From: Bacillus sp. V59.32b
Lineage (GTDB): Bacteria > Bacillota > Bacilli > Bacillales > DSM-1321
Length of the DNA: 35,394 nt
Direction: 5' to 3'
Assembly (NCBI RefSeq): GCF_003429085.1
Contig: NZ_QVTC01000064.1
Span: 1-35,394, forward strand
The translations under genes were made by a program, and so were the position numbers. Position 1 is the first letter of the stretch; every line of letters begins with the position of its first letter. Shown here piece after piece: positions 26,373-34,361 of this stretch. Below the pieces are notes generated by a model. The model was not told the DNA's origin, did not search any database, and saw nothing but the letters and a program-made list of their open reading frames with translations.

Positions 26373-27653
26373 ATGACGATTAAACCGCTAGCTTTCCGGA
26401 TGCGGCCGCGTTCCATTGAGGAAATCATCGGCCAGGAGCATCTGGTAGGCGAAGGAAAAATTATATATAGGATGGTAAAGGCCAAACAGCTATCTTCCAT
26501 GATTTTATACGGCCCGCCCGGCATTGGAAAAACTTCAATCGCAAGTGCGATTGCCGGCAGCACGCAATTTGCGTTTCGGACGTTGAACGCCGTTACCAAT
26601 AATAAAAAAGATATGGAAATTGTCGCCCAGGAAGCAAAAATGTCTGGCAAGGTCATCCTGCTTCTCGATGAAGTCCATCGACTTGATAAGGCGAAACAGG
26701 ATTTTCTGCTACCCTATCTTGAAAACGGGATGATCACGTTAATCGGTGCCACGACAAGCAACCCGTATCATGCGATCAACCCCGCCATTAGGAGCCGGAC
26801 TCAGATATTTGAGTTGAAGCCACTGGAACCGGAAGATATGGCTACGGCATTGGAAAGAGCCCTTCATGACGAAGAGCGAGGTCTCGGCAAATATCAAACA
26901 AAGGTATCCGATGAAGCGATGCGGCATTTCGCATCAGCGGCTAACGGAGATGTCAGAAGCGCTTTGAACGCTTTGGAGCTGGCCATCATTTCGACAGAGC
27001 CTGATGAGGAAGGCTTTATAGTCGTAGATTTGAAAACAGCAGAAGAATGCATGCAGAAAAAAAGCTTTTCCCACGACAAAGACGGCGATGCCCATTATGA
27101 CGTCCTTTCCGCTTTCCAAAAATCAATCCGCGGCAGCGACGTAAATGCGGCTCTCCACTATCTTGGCAGATTGATAGAGGCCGGGGATCTTGTCAGCATC
27201 GCCCGAAGGTTAGTTGTGATTGCCTACGAAGACATCGGCCTCGCGAACCCGCAGGCCGGTCCGCGGGCACTCTCGGCAGTGGAAGCGGCCGAGCGCCTCG
27301 GCTTCCCTGAAGCAAGGATTCCGCTCGCCAACTCTGTCGTCGAGCTTTGCCTTTCGCCTAAGTCTAACTCGGCCTACACAGCAATGGATGCCGCTCTCGC
27401 AGACATTCGCAGCGGCAACAGCGGCGATGTGCCCGACCACCTTAAGGATGCTCATTATAAAGGTGCCAAAGATCTTGGCCGCGGCCTTGATTATCTCTAC
27501 CCGCATGACTATGAAAACGGCTGGGTGAAGCAACAGTATCTTCCAAACAAAATCAAGAACAAAAAATATTACGAGCCAAAAAAGACTGGGAAATTTGAAC
27601 AGGCTTTGGCGAGTGTGTATGAAAAAATAGAAGGCTCAGAGTCTAAGAAATAG
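26373..27653 (+). CDS. rarA: Replication-associated recombination protein RarA (MgsA/YrvN)
   Basis: AAA+ ATPase of the clamp-loader type that acts at stalled replication forks. The 426 residues start MTIKPLAFRMRP behind TTTGGAGAG; an earlier in-frame ATG is too close to that site. Walker A G47-P-P-G-I-G-K-T54, Walker B LLLDEVHRLDK, sensor 1 IGATTSNP, and the arginine finger segment NPAIRSRTQIFEL, followed by the helical tetramerisation domain with YEDIGLANPQA and the C-terminal HYKGAKDLGRGLDYLYPHDY. Divergent from cymR; the preceding 600 bp are a repeat array whose last unit may supply the -35 box of its promoter. The 3' end and terminator are duplicated 1.95 kb downstream. Confidence 0.97.
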   Translation: MTIKPLAFRMRPRSIEEIIGQEHLVGEGKIIYRMVKAKQLSSMILYGPPGIGKTSIASAIAGSTQFAFRTLNAVTNNKKDMEIVAQEAKMSGKVILLLDEVHRLDKAKQDFLLPYLENGMITLIGATTSNPYHAINPAIRSRTQIFELKPLEPEDMATALERALHDEERGLGKYQTKVSDEAMRHFASAANGDVRSALNALELAIISTEPDEEGFIVVDLKTAEECMQKKSFSHDKDGDAHYDVLSAFQKSIRGSDVNAALHYLGRLIEAGDLVSIARRLVVIAYEDIGLANPQAGPRALSAVEAAERLGFPEARIPLANSVVELCLSPKSNSAYTAMDAALADIRSGNSGDVPDHLKDAHYKGAKDLGRGLDYLYPHDYENGWVKQQYLPNKIKNKKYYEPKKTGKFEQALASVYEKIEGSESKK

Positions 27654-27668
27654 CTCTGAGCTTTTTTT
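27634..27668 (+). terminator. Intrinsic terminator of rarA, overlapping the stop codon (left direct repeat)
   Basis: GCTCAGAG pairs with CTCTGAGC around a loop that contains the rarA stop codon, followed by seven T. About 34 bases here reappear at 29586-29619. Confidence 0.85.
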
Positions 27669-27676
27669 CGTTTTTA

Positions 27677-28351
27677 TTATATAGTCAAGGTTATTTCCTT
27701 TTCATCCGGGATATCAACGAATTGTCCGTTCTGTACTTTATGAAGCTTTATTTTATCTATAGTATTGGGATTCCCGTTTGGACAGATATGGTAAGCATAT
27801 TTCTTTTGTAAGACATACCTACCTTTATAATTCTTACTTGTCCCTAAAAAAGCGACTCCTTTTGAGCTTTCCACATAGCTGACGATCGTGTCGAGAATGA
27901 ATTGGTATTCCTTTTGGTCAGCAATTGATTTTGGGATGCCGCCTGTCGCCAATAATACATGGTCCGATCCTTCAATTGCCTGTTTAATCCCATATAAATT
28001 AGCAAACAATTCTTTGAAATAAACACTTTCAGATATCCCTTTCACTTTAAATAAAACATCATTTAGCCCAGCCGATTTAGATTCATAGAACGGATAAACA
28101 TTGACAATGCTAAACTGGCCAACTTTTAAATGTGATAAATCGTTATAAGTCATACTTGCACATTTATTAATAGTTTTATCAGAGTTATGGTGATTAGCCT
28201 TACTTGGATTCATCATGATGTAGAGAAATTTATTATTGTAGTTATTTTTTAATTTGGCACTTAAAAGTTTTCTTGAAGAAATCTGGTCATTTACACTTTC
28301 TATGATGCACTCAGTTGGCGTTTCAACATAGTCAGGATAAAAAACAGGCAA
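27677..28351 (-). CDS. DUF1643 domain protein
   Basis: A 224-residue protein of the DUF1643 family, recognised by the stretch FLYIMMNPSKANHHNSDKTI followed by VGQFSIVNVYPFYES. Members are of unknown function and are scattered on mobile and accessory DNA. No membrane helix. The start is TTG, nine bases after AAAGGAG. It points toward rarA and stands first after the point where B. subtilis-like gene order stops, inside the segment bracketed by the duplicated rarA 3' end. The remnant toxin-antitoxin genes are upstream on the same strand. Confidence 0.75.
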   Translation of the reverse strand: MPVFYPDYVETPTECIIESVNDQISSRKLLSAKLKNNYNNKFLYIMMNPSKANHHNSDKTINKCASMTYNDLSHLKVGQFSIVNVYPFYESKSAGLNDVLFKVKGISESVYFKELFANLYGIKQAIEGSDHVLLATGGIPKSIADQKEYQFILDTIVSYVESSKGVAFLGTSKNYKGRYVLQKKYAYHICPNGNPNTIDKIKLHKVQNGQFVDIPDEKEITLTI

Positions 28352-28380
28352 AAATCCTCACTCCTTTAATAATGAATGAA

Positions 28381-29000
28381 TCATTGTTTTAAGGCTCGCA
28401 ATTCATGTAATAGAGACTGAAAATCAGCATTTTGTAAAATCTTTTCTCTTGCTTGTGTTGGAATATGTACATATGTCTCTTTTAGGACATCATATTAAGG
28501 TTTCTTCTTCTGAGGAGAATAATAGAGGATATAAATAAAAATCTTTCACCAAAATAGCATTATTCAAATAGGCAGATACTAAAATGCGTGCATCGGAAGT
28601 TCGAAGATAATCTGTCTTTACACCCTAAGAGACGAACCTTATTGCTTGCGAACAAAATTGCTGAAATCTCGTAGTTTGTATTCAAAGTCTAGTGAAAGAA
28701 CAGTCTTATCTTCTTCGACTACCTTTGTAACATTTGTATCACTTTTGTTTCTTTCTTTGTTAACGTGTGTGATTGTATTTTTAATTCTTGGGCAACTTCT
28801 GAATTTATCATAATGACAGATTCCTTTGCTGCAATTTCTCCTGCAGCCTTATCCCAAAATCTTTTTACCGCCTTTTTATGTTGTCGCCTTAATTCCATTT
28901 CTTTCGTTTGGTCTTCGTTTGTTATGTTGGCAGGATAGCGAAAGCAATTTGTATCTGTAAAATATATTCTTGTAACTTGATTTAATTCATTATTTTCCAT
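28381..29000 (-). pseudogene. PIN-like domain toxin, broken by several frameshifts
   Basis: The 5' part (28719-29000) reads MENNELNQVTRIYFTDTNCF, with a PIN-type D-T-N motif, then VKRFWDKAAGEIAAKE and MINSEVAQEL. The homology seems to continue in other frames: VVEEDKTVLSLDFEYKLRDF (about 28650-28735), then RTSDARILVSAYLNNAILVK, with the SDARIL of PIN proteins, then YDVLKETYVHIPTQAREK to the stop at 28381. At least three frame changes and one in-frame stop separate these parts, so no full-length nuclease can be made. It starts two bases after its probable antitoxin. The PIN assignment rests on motif reading only. Confidence 0.6.
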
Positions 29001-29002
29001 CC

Positions 29003-29462
29003 CTATTCCTCAACTTTTTCTGACTCGTCCCATAGCTGAAGGGCCAGTTTGGCAACCTGTTGAGAATTCGAGAACAATTCATCTCGTTTTTGAAGAAAAT
29101 CCAACCAATTAGGATATGTTCTAAATTGTGCCGATTCAATATGCCAAGTTCCGTTTCCTCCGCCTGGTTGATAGGCAGCGTACTTCCCATTTGCACAATG
29201 ACGTCTCACAATTTGTGGTGTCAAACCCGTAAGTATTGATACTTCTTTAACAGACAGATATTGGGGAACTTCATCGACTTTATCATTCTTAAAAATACCT
29301 TCAATCGCTGCAATTTCTTCTGCTGATAATTCTTCCAGCCCTGACTTTTCTTTCGCTTTCTTCTTCAAGCTTGCGAATTTCCACATATTTCTTTGCGCGA
29401 TCGGTAGGAATCGATCGTTCCTCTGTTTCGCTAAGCTTTACTTTATTAAGAATTTCACTCAT
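29003..29462 (-). pseudogene. Helix-turn-helix antitoxin-like gene with a frameshift
   Basis: A good ribosome-binding site (GAGGTGAGGAGG) and ATG at 29462 open a frame reading MSEILNKVKLSETEERSIPT and KKYVEIRKLEEE, which soon shifts and stops at 29301. The other frame carries the rest: KAKEKSGLEELSAEEIAAIE, then a helix-turn-helix of the excisionase/MerR-like type (YLSVKEVSILTGLTPQIVRR) and GNGTWHIESAQFRTYP, ending at 29003. A single-base change within the GAAGAAGAAAGCGAAAG run would restore one protein of about 160 residues. It may be a true lesion or a sequencing error. Position just before a PIN-like gene suggests a toxin-antitoxin pair; that is an inference. Confidence 0.55.
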
Positions 29463-29585
29463 ATTTACCATCCTCCTCACCTCCGTTTATCAAATTTAAC
29501 CTCAAAAAAGAAACTATCGAAACTTTGGAAACTTTTTATTATGTATATTAACCCAAAATAAAAATATTCATTCCAAAATTAATAA

Positions 29586-29619
29586 GCTCAGCGTCCATGA
29601 AATAGACTCTGAGCTTTTT
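29586..29619 (+). repeat. Second copy of the rarA 3' end and terminator (right direct repeat)
   Basis: GCTCAGCGTCCATGAAATAG followed by ACTCTGAGCTTTTT aligns with 27634-27667 at about 30 of 34 positions, with one inserted A. It keeps the rarA stop codon in frame (SxSxK-stop) and the terminator stem. It marks the far end of the DUF1643 and toxin-antitoxin segment. Between 29463 and here only AT-rich DNA with no gene is seen. Confidence 0.6.
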
Positions 29620-29644
29620 CTATAAATAATAACTTTTAAAACAC

Positions 29645-29779
29645 CTACAACCACTTAACCCTCCGCAGCCGGTTATTCCATATCTTAAAAAAGTAATCAC
29701 CGTAATCATCGCTTTTGAATAGCTTGATCCCCAAAAATTTCAATGGTGTCCATATTTCCCGCAGGCTGTACAGCGGCAT
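29645..29779 (-). CDS. 44-residue basic aromatic protein, or remnant of a longer gene
   Basis: A short frame, MPLYSLREIWTPLKFLG..., ending NNRLRRVKWL, with GGGGGATTTG eight bases before the ATG. It is rich in Trp, Phe, Tyr, Lys and Arg. The frame is open eleven codons further upstream to a stop, so it could also be the 3' end of a decayed gene. I do not recognise it. From 29780 to 29898 I see no further gene. Confidence 0.35.
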   Translation of the reverse strand: MPLYSLREIWTPLKFLGIKLFKSDDYGDYFFKIWNNRLRRVKWL

Positions 29780-29898
29780 AAACAAATCCCCCAGTTCTTC
29801 TATACTTAAATATTATGGTAATAGTGCATGAGAGGGCTTGTCTATATAATCTCATATACAAAAACCGGGCGGATTCTACGCAAAAACATTTTATTCAA

Positions 29899-29932
29899 CA
29901 AAACTCCCCATCCGAAATGATCGAATAGGGAG
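29899..29932 (-). terminator. Intrinsic terminator of the ABC-2 transporter operon
   Basis: CTCCCTATTCGA pairs with TCGGATGGGGAG on the minus strand (with G-U pairs), followed by a short T-run. Confidence 0.65.
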
Positions 29933-29944
29933 CAAAGGTGTAAA

Positions 29945-30883
29945 TTAAGCGGTTATATCTCTCTTTACAAATGCCATAAAGGAGATGACGTGGAAGATGA
30001 TGAAGTACACAAGCAGCGTAATCAATGAAAACGCAAGCGTCATCCCCTCTACCATCGGCGAGGTGTCAAAATATTGGTTTAAGTCGACATTGGCAAACAA
30101 AAGATATTTCGCCCAGTCAAACTTTATCGCAAGCAGGGATGTTACCGTTCCTCCCATTAATAGAAGGAAGATGGAAATTCCGATTGCGAGCGAGCTGTTT
30201 CGGAAGGCTGCCGAAATCATGAATGCCATCGTCGAAAACATCAGAAGACCAACGGACTCTAATAAATAACTGACGATTAAGTGACCAACATGGCTTTTTT
30301 CGATGATTTCGCCATCGACGTAAGCCAGATAAGGTGTCGGATCACCCATTCCAAAGAAAATCGCCCCAGAAATAAAGCTCAATACAAATAAAACGGACAG
30401 CATTAACAACGAAAACAGCAGTACAACTACGTATTTACTTAATAAGATTTTCACTCTGCTGATGGGCCTGATTAATAATAATTTAATTGTCCCCCAGCTA
30501 AATTCGCTGGCAACCATGCCGGCAGCGATAATAATTGCGAAGAGTGCAACGAGATCGACCATCGGAAGCATATCCGTCATGTAAGCCCAGACCGAGTATT
30601 CCTGAGTCGGAGGCATATCATGTTCGATACGATATTCATTTTGAGCGATTTCTCTCTCGATATATGCCTTGTTTTGATCGCCAGGCACGGCTTCTACATC
30701 CGCTTTCAAAGCCTCGTTCTGATTTTGGAGATTTGTCTTCCAGTTACTGTTCTCTGGCTGATCGGTATTGGAAGTATAAATGATGATTGAAGACGCCAAT
30801 ACTGCCAATGCTATAATAGCAAACATAATATAGGTGGCTTTTCTTTTGAAAATCTTCACCCATTCATTAATAATCAATCCCAT
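29945..30883 (-). CDS. ABC-2 type transporter permease
   Basis: A 312-residue integral membrane protein with six hydrophobic segments: one at residues 18-37, a long hydrophilic external loop (about 38-105), and five more from 110 to the C-terminus. This is the usual ABC-2 permease plan, and the segment ASEFSWGTIKLLLIRPISRVKILLSK is the cytosolic signature. Its ATG shares one base with the stop of the ATPase gene (TAATG), so the two form an exporter. The pair resembles YdbJ-YdbK of B. subtilis; the substrate is unknown, with peptide or antibiotic export being common for the class. Confidence 0.85.
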   Translation of the reverse strand: MGLIINEWVKIFKRKATYIMFAIIALAVLASSIIIYTSNTDQPENSNWKTNLQNQNEALKADVEAVPGDQNKAYIEREIAQNEYRIEHDMPPTQEYSVWAYMTDMLPMVDLVALFAIIIAAGMVASEFSWGTIKLLLIRPISRVKILLSKYVVVLLFSLLMLSVLFVLSFISGAIFFGMGDPTPYLAYVDGEIIEKSHVGHLIVSYLLESVGLLMFSTMAFMISAAFRNSSLAIGISIFLLLMGGTVTSLLAIKFDWAKYLLFANVDLNQYFDTSPMVEGMTLAFSLITLLVYFIIFHVISFMAFVKRDITA

Positions 30884-31803
30884 TAGGCGACGCCTCCTTT
30901 TTCACCGGTGATCTCGAGGAACTTATCTTCGAGTGTTTTATTAAACTTGGAAACTTCATAAATATCAATCTCATTTTCTACCAATTTATTAATCATCTTA
31001 GGAATATCAGTCTTCGAGCCATTCAGCTGGATGCTTTGTTTTATAATGGTTAGATCCGCGTCTCCAAATGAACCTTTTAAAACGTCGAAAGCTTTTTGAA
31101 GCGGCATTGCGTTTATCAAGTAGGATTGCTTTTCTTCCTTCATGATTTCCCTGACGTTTTGGACGTCGATCATCTTTCCGTTTTGAATGATACCGATTCG
31201 GTCACACATCATTTCCATTTCAGAAAGCAGATGACTTGAGACAATTACCGCCATATTCTCCTCACGGGCAAGCTTCTTCAAATAATCACGGATCTCGCGA
31301 ATCCCGGCAGGATCGAGTCCGTTTGTCGGCTCATCCAAGATCAAAACCTTCGGCCGGTGAAGCAGTGCCTGTGCAAGTCCGAGACGCTGACGCATACCTA
31401 ATGAATATGTTTTTACCTGCTCTTTAATTCTCTGAGTCAGTCCCACCAACTCGACGACCTCAGCGATTCTTTCCTTAGAAACCCCGCCGGTCATCCGGGC
31501 ATAATGCTTCAGATTGTCATAGCCGGACATGAATTTATACATTTCCGGGTTCTCGACGATCGCGCCAACGTGCTGTACTGCACCCTCAAAATTCGTTTTT
31601 ACGCTTTGTCCGTTAATATGGATATCGCCGGAAGTGATCTTCATTAACCCGACAAGCATGCGGATCGTTGTTGTTTTACCGGCACCGTTCGGCCCCAGGA
31701 AACCAAAGATCTCCCCTGCGTAGACATCAAAGCTGATTCCATCAATAATCGTTTTGTTTTTGATTTTTTTCGTTACGTTTGACAATGAAACGACTGTTTC
31801 CAA
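30883..31803 (-). CDS. ABC transporter ATP-binding protein (YdbJ-like)
   Basis: A 306-residue ATPase of the drug/bacitracin-exporter subclass, very like B. subtilis YdbJ. Walker A GPNGAGKTTT, Q-loop region VGAIVENPEMYKF, signature YSLGMRQRLGLAQAL, Walker B VLILDEPTNGLDPAG and the switch His in VSSHLLSEME; the C-terminal 80 residues are a typical regulatory extension ending KTLEDKFLEITGE. The start is ambiguous: a TTG giving METVVSLSNVTKKI aligns best with YdbJ and lies ten bases from AAAGGAG; a GTG eight codons earlier is the alternative. It powers the permease gene that overlaps its stop. Confidence 0.88.
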   Translation of the reverse strand: METVVSLSNVTKKIKNKTIIDGISFDVYAGEIFGFLGPNGAGKTTTIRMLVGLMKITSGDIHINGQSVKTNFEGAVQHVGAIVENPEMYKFMSGYDNLKHYARMTGGVSKERIAEVVELVGLTQRIKEQVKTYSLGMRQRLGLAQALLHRPKVLILDEPTNGLDPAGIREIRDYLKKLAREENMAVIVSSHLLSEMEMMCDRIGIIQNGKMIDVQNVREIMKEEKQSYLINAMPLQKAFDVLKGSFGDADLTIIKQSIQLNGSKTDIPKMINKLVENEIDIYEVSKFNKTLEDKFLEITGEKGGVA

Positions 31804-31825
31804 CTCATACACTCTCCTTTTCTTC

Positions 31826-31855
31826 ACTAAAAAAATCCTTCATCCAGGAAACAAC
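31826..31855 (-). terminator. Weak stem-loop with T-run before the ATPase gene
   Basis: AAATCC pairs with GGATTT followed by seven T on the minus strand; it may end the truncated ABC gene upstream. Confidence 0.4.
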
Positions 31856-31864
31856 GGATTTGCC

Positions 31865-32435
31865 TTATTCTTCCCTGACTTGTTCCACTTTTTCGTGAGC
31901 AATGAATTTTCCATTTTTTATGACTATCACTTCATCCAGAAGCGTTTCGATTTCGTCGATTTCATGAGTTGTGATGAGTACAGTCTGAGTTTCGAAATCT
32001 ATGAATGATAGCAGACCCCTTACGATAGATTCCCTGACCATTTGATCGAGTCCCGAGAAAGGTTCATCGAGCAAAATGACAGGAGCTATGCGGGAAAGAG
32101 CCAACACGAGCTTCACTCTCCCCCGGTTCCCCTTTGATAAGGAACCAACAAGAGATTTGGGATTTATCCCCATAAACTGTAGCATCTTATCAGCTTTCTG
32201 TCTATCAAAATCTGGGAATTGCGAGGCGTTAAAATCAATCGTTTGTTGGACAGAAAAAGGATGATAATAGAAATCCAGCTCAGTCAGGTAGGCGACCTTC
32301 TCAGCAATCCGCCGATTTACCGGGCTGCCCTCGACAAGGATCTGGCCTGCATCTGGTTTTACGAGACCGGCGATCATTTTTAACGTCGTCGATTTACCAC
32401 TGCCGTTCGAGCCCAACAGTCCGTATAAGAACTTG
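31865..32435 (-). pseudogene. ABC transporter ATPase, N-terminus lost to an IS3-family fragment
   Basis: From about 32435 the minus strand reads LYGLLGSNGSGKSTTLKMIA (Walker A), followed by the signature SLSKGNRGRVKLVLAL, Walker B PVILLDEPFSGLDQ and TTHEIDEIE with the switch His, ending EKVEQVREE. This is a GntR-operon (YtrB-like) type ATPase of about 220 residues. The first 25-30 residues before Walker A are missing: upstream the frame runs antisense through transposase sequence. No start codon with a ribosome-binding site remains, and no partner permease is next to it. Confidence 0.8.
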
Positions 32436-32716
32436 AGGCTGCTAAAGCCACCATCAGTATGAGCCGAAAAGCAACTCCTCCTTATGATAATGCCTGTGTT
32501 GAGTCCTTTTTTGCGACTCTGAAGAAAGAATATATTTATAGATTCGTGTTCAGAACGAAAGCGGAAGCCATCGAGGCGATTGACTTTTACATCCAGTTTT
32601 ACAACAGAAAACGGATGCACTCTACGCTAGGATACGCCAGTCCCATTGAGTATGAAAAGGCGTATGAACAGGCACATCGCCAAGACGCCAAAAAGAACCT
32701 AACAACCTCTGCGTGA
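32432..32716 (+). mobile_element. IS3-family transposase, C-terminal fragment
   Basis: The frame reads LEAAKATISMSRKATPPYDN then ACVESFFATLKKEYIY and FYNRKRMHSTLGYASPIEYE, the 3' end of an IS3-group OrfB integrase with its last catalytic Glu (in VESFF). About 90 residues are present; the two catalytic Asp and the whole OrfA are missing. The left end is fused to the truncated ABC ATPase gene near 32435. The stop lies inside a long hairpin (32707-32754). No complete terminal inverted repeats are visible. Confidence 0.85.
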
Positions 32717-32754
32717 AGGAACAATTGTTTTTCTAATTTTTCCTTCACGCAGAG
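32707..32754. terminator. Perfect 15-bp inverted repeat after the transposase fragment
   Basis: CTCTGCGTGAAGGAA (32707-32721) and TTCCTTCACGCAGAG (32740-32754) pair perfectly around 18 T-rich bases. It may be the IS element's terminator or an older insertion's paired ends; the T-run sits in the loop, not after the stem. Confidence 0.5.
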
Positions 32755-32837
32755 GGCTCCAAGCGAAGCGCGGAAGGAAAAAAATACGCCAAATCAAGCC
32801 GGATAAGTATCTATTTTATTGACAGAAGTCCAACTTT

Positions 32838-32890
32838 CGTTTAAATGGTGACCACTTTTGCGTAAATCCCCGATTTTTCCGCTTAAATCA
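32838..32890. repeat. Short 21-bp period array, family D in reverse orientation
   Basis: CGTTTAAAT, GCGTAAAT and GCTTAAAT place AAAT at 32843, 32864 and 32885, each 21 bp apart. The reverse complement matches the TTTAAACGAAAA core at 2540-2630. It lies between the IS3 fragment and tagU; the rest of 32755-33024 holds only a TATAAT at 32976-32981, a candidate -10 for tagU without a good -35. Confidence 0.5.
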
Positions 32891-33024
32891 ACCTCGGGCC
32901 TATCAGCCCCCTAGTAGGAAACATTTCCCCCCTATCATTCTCCAAAAAAATCTATTATTTTTATAGAAACTTGTATATAATTATTCTGTTACAGTATTTT
33001 ACAGATTAGGAAGGGGCATTTATT

Positions 33025-33948
33025 ATGCCAGCTGAACGAACACGTCAACGAAAGAAAAAGAAAAAATGGCCGAAGATTGTCGGGATTATCTGCTTGCTGC
33101 TGCTTGTAGCCGGCGGTGCATATGTATATTCAGTTTATAATTCTTTGACCAATGCGGTTGAAACGATGCATACACCCGTTGATCGGGAGAAATCTGATAT
33201 AGCTTTTAACAAAAAAGAACCGTTTACCGTATTGATGCTTGGGGTCGATGAAAGGGAAGGGGACAGGGGCCGGTCCGATACGATGATTGTCTTGGCTGTG
33301 AACCCTGAAACAAACTCCGTGAAGATGCTGAGCATCCCGCGTGATACACGGACTGAGATTGTGGGTCACGGAACAACGGATAAAATTAATCATGCCTACG
33401 CATTCGGCGGTGTGAAAATGGCGATGGACACAGCGGAAAATTTCCTGGACATTCCGATTGATTATTATATGCAAATCAATATGGAAGGGTTTAAGGATAT
33501 CGTGGATGCTGTCGGCGGGGTAACCGTTAACAACGATCTTGACTTTACATCTGAGGGCGTGCATTTCGCCAAAGGACAAATCACGCTGAACGGTGAAGAA
33601 GCTTTGAATTATTCAAGGATGAGAAAGCAGGATGATCGCGGCGATTTTGGACGTCAATTAAGACAGCGCCAAATCATCCAAGCAGTGCTCAAAGAGGGCG
33701 CCAGTGTTTCAACCCTGACCAACTATGATGATATTTTTAAAGCCTTAAGCACGAACGTGAAAACGAATTTGACATTTGATGAAATGGTAGATATCCAGCA
33801 GAATTACCGGTCGGCTGCAAAGAAAGTGGATCAAATGACGATCGAGTCAACCGGCACAAAGATAAATGGAGTTTATTATGGAATCGTAAGTGATGAAGAA
33901 AAACAAAGGGTACAAAAAGAACTGAAAACCCAACTGAAAATAAAGTAA
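33025..33948 (+). CDS. tagU: LytR-CpsA-Psr family wall polymer ligase (TagU/LytR)
   Basis: Membrane-anchored enzyme that transfers wall teichoic acid or similar polymers from the lipid carrier to peptidoglycan. The 307 residues comprise a very basic N-terminus (RTRQRKKKKKWPK), one membrane helix (about 17-37), and an extracellular LCP domain with FTVLMLGVDEREGDRGRSDT, LSIPRDTRTEI, DKINHAYAFGG, DAVGGVTV and the YSRMRKQDDRGDFGRQLRQ arginine cluster that binds the pyrophosphate lipid. Sequence and length match B. subtilis TagU (306). GGAAGGGG precedes the ATG, and a strong terminator follows the stop. It is monocistronic and sits outside the yrr synteny block. Confidence 0.94.
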   Translation: MPAERTRQRKKKKKWPKIVGIICLLLLVAGGAYVYSVYNSLTNAVETMHTPVDREKSDIAFNKKEPFTVLMLGVDEREGDRGRSDTMIVLAVNPETNSVKMLSIPRDTRTEIVGHGTTDKINHAYAFGGVKMAMDTAENFLDIPIDYYMQINMEGFKDIVDAVGGVTVNNDLDFTSEGVHFAKGQITLNGEEALNYSRMRKQDDRGDFGRQLRQRQIIQAVLKEGASVSTLTNYDDIFKALSTNVKTNLTFDEMVDIQQNYRSAAKKVDQMTIESTGTKINGVYYGIVSDEEKQRVQKELKTQLKIK

Positions 33949-33952
33949 AATA

Positions 33953-33985
33953 AGCTGTTCAGCTTACGAGCTGAACAGCTTTTTA
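33953..33985 (+). terminator. Intrinsic terminator of tagU
   Basis: AGCTGTTCAGCT and AGCTGAACAGCT pair perfectly (12 bp) around TACG, followed by five T. Confidence 0.95.
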
Positions 33986-34202
33986 TTATGTTAAAATTCC
34001 AATACCGGTCATAATAACCCACCGTTTTACAGCATATTCACGAAACTTCCAAAATCCCTTATACCCCGTACGGAACTTGTAAAACGCTTTTTTGTTTGAT
34101 TTACACAAAAAAGAGGTATAAATAGATTAAGAAATAATTTACAGTCTATCTAGAAATCTACTACATGGATTATATTCTTAAAAAACATTTTAAGGAGAGA
34201 TC

Positions 34203-34307
34203 ATGATGAAGATAAAAGCTGGAAGCTGGAGAATGCTAACACAACAGGATAAAATGTTTATTTTAGAAGCAATCAGTACCCTTTCCCAAGTTAAGAGGAG
34301 TGCCTAG
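34203..34307 (+). CDS. 34-residue peptide, unrecognised
   Basis: A frame of 34 residues, MMKIKAGSWRMLTQQDKMFI..., ending SQVKRSA, behind TAAGGAGAGATC. The second Met is eight bases from GGAG, so either Met may start. It is basic, with a helical middle, and has no membrane segment. Candidate promoter boxes, TTTGAT and TATAAA 16 bases apart, lie about 90 bases upstream. Right after its stop AAGAGGAG is followed by ATG-AAA-GTA-TAA, a three-codon frame, and then a terminator. I do not recognise it; a small regulator or a decayed gene are both possible. The stretch 33986-34202 otherwise holds no gene I can support. Confidence 0.45.
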   Translation: MMKIKAGSWRMLTQQDKMFILEAISTLSQVKRSA

Positions 34308-34320
34308 ATGAAAGTATAAA

Positions 34321-34357
34321 ATGGGGTATGACCATTCAAGGCACGAACATACCCCAT
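34321..34357. terminator. Bidirectional terminator between the 34-residue and 152-residue genes
   Basis: ATGGGGTATG pairs with CATACCCCAT around 17 bases; the plus strand continues TCCTTT and the minus strand TTTTAT, so it can serve both convergent genes. Confidence 0.75.
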
Positions 34358-34361
34358 TCCT

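Noticed and set aside
32459..32620. N-terminal extension of the truncated ABC ATPase (about 60 extra residues)
   Set aside because: This part is the antisense reading of the IS3 transposase fragment, not ATPase sequence.
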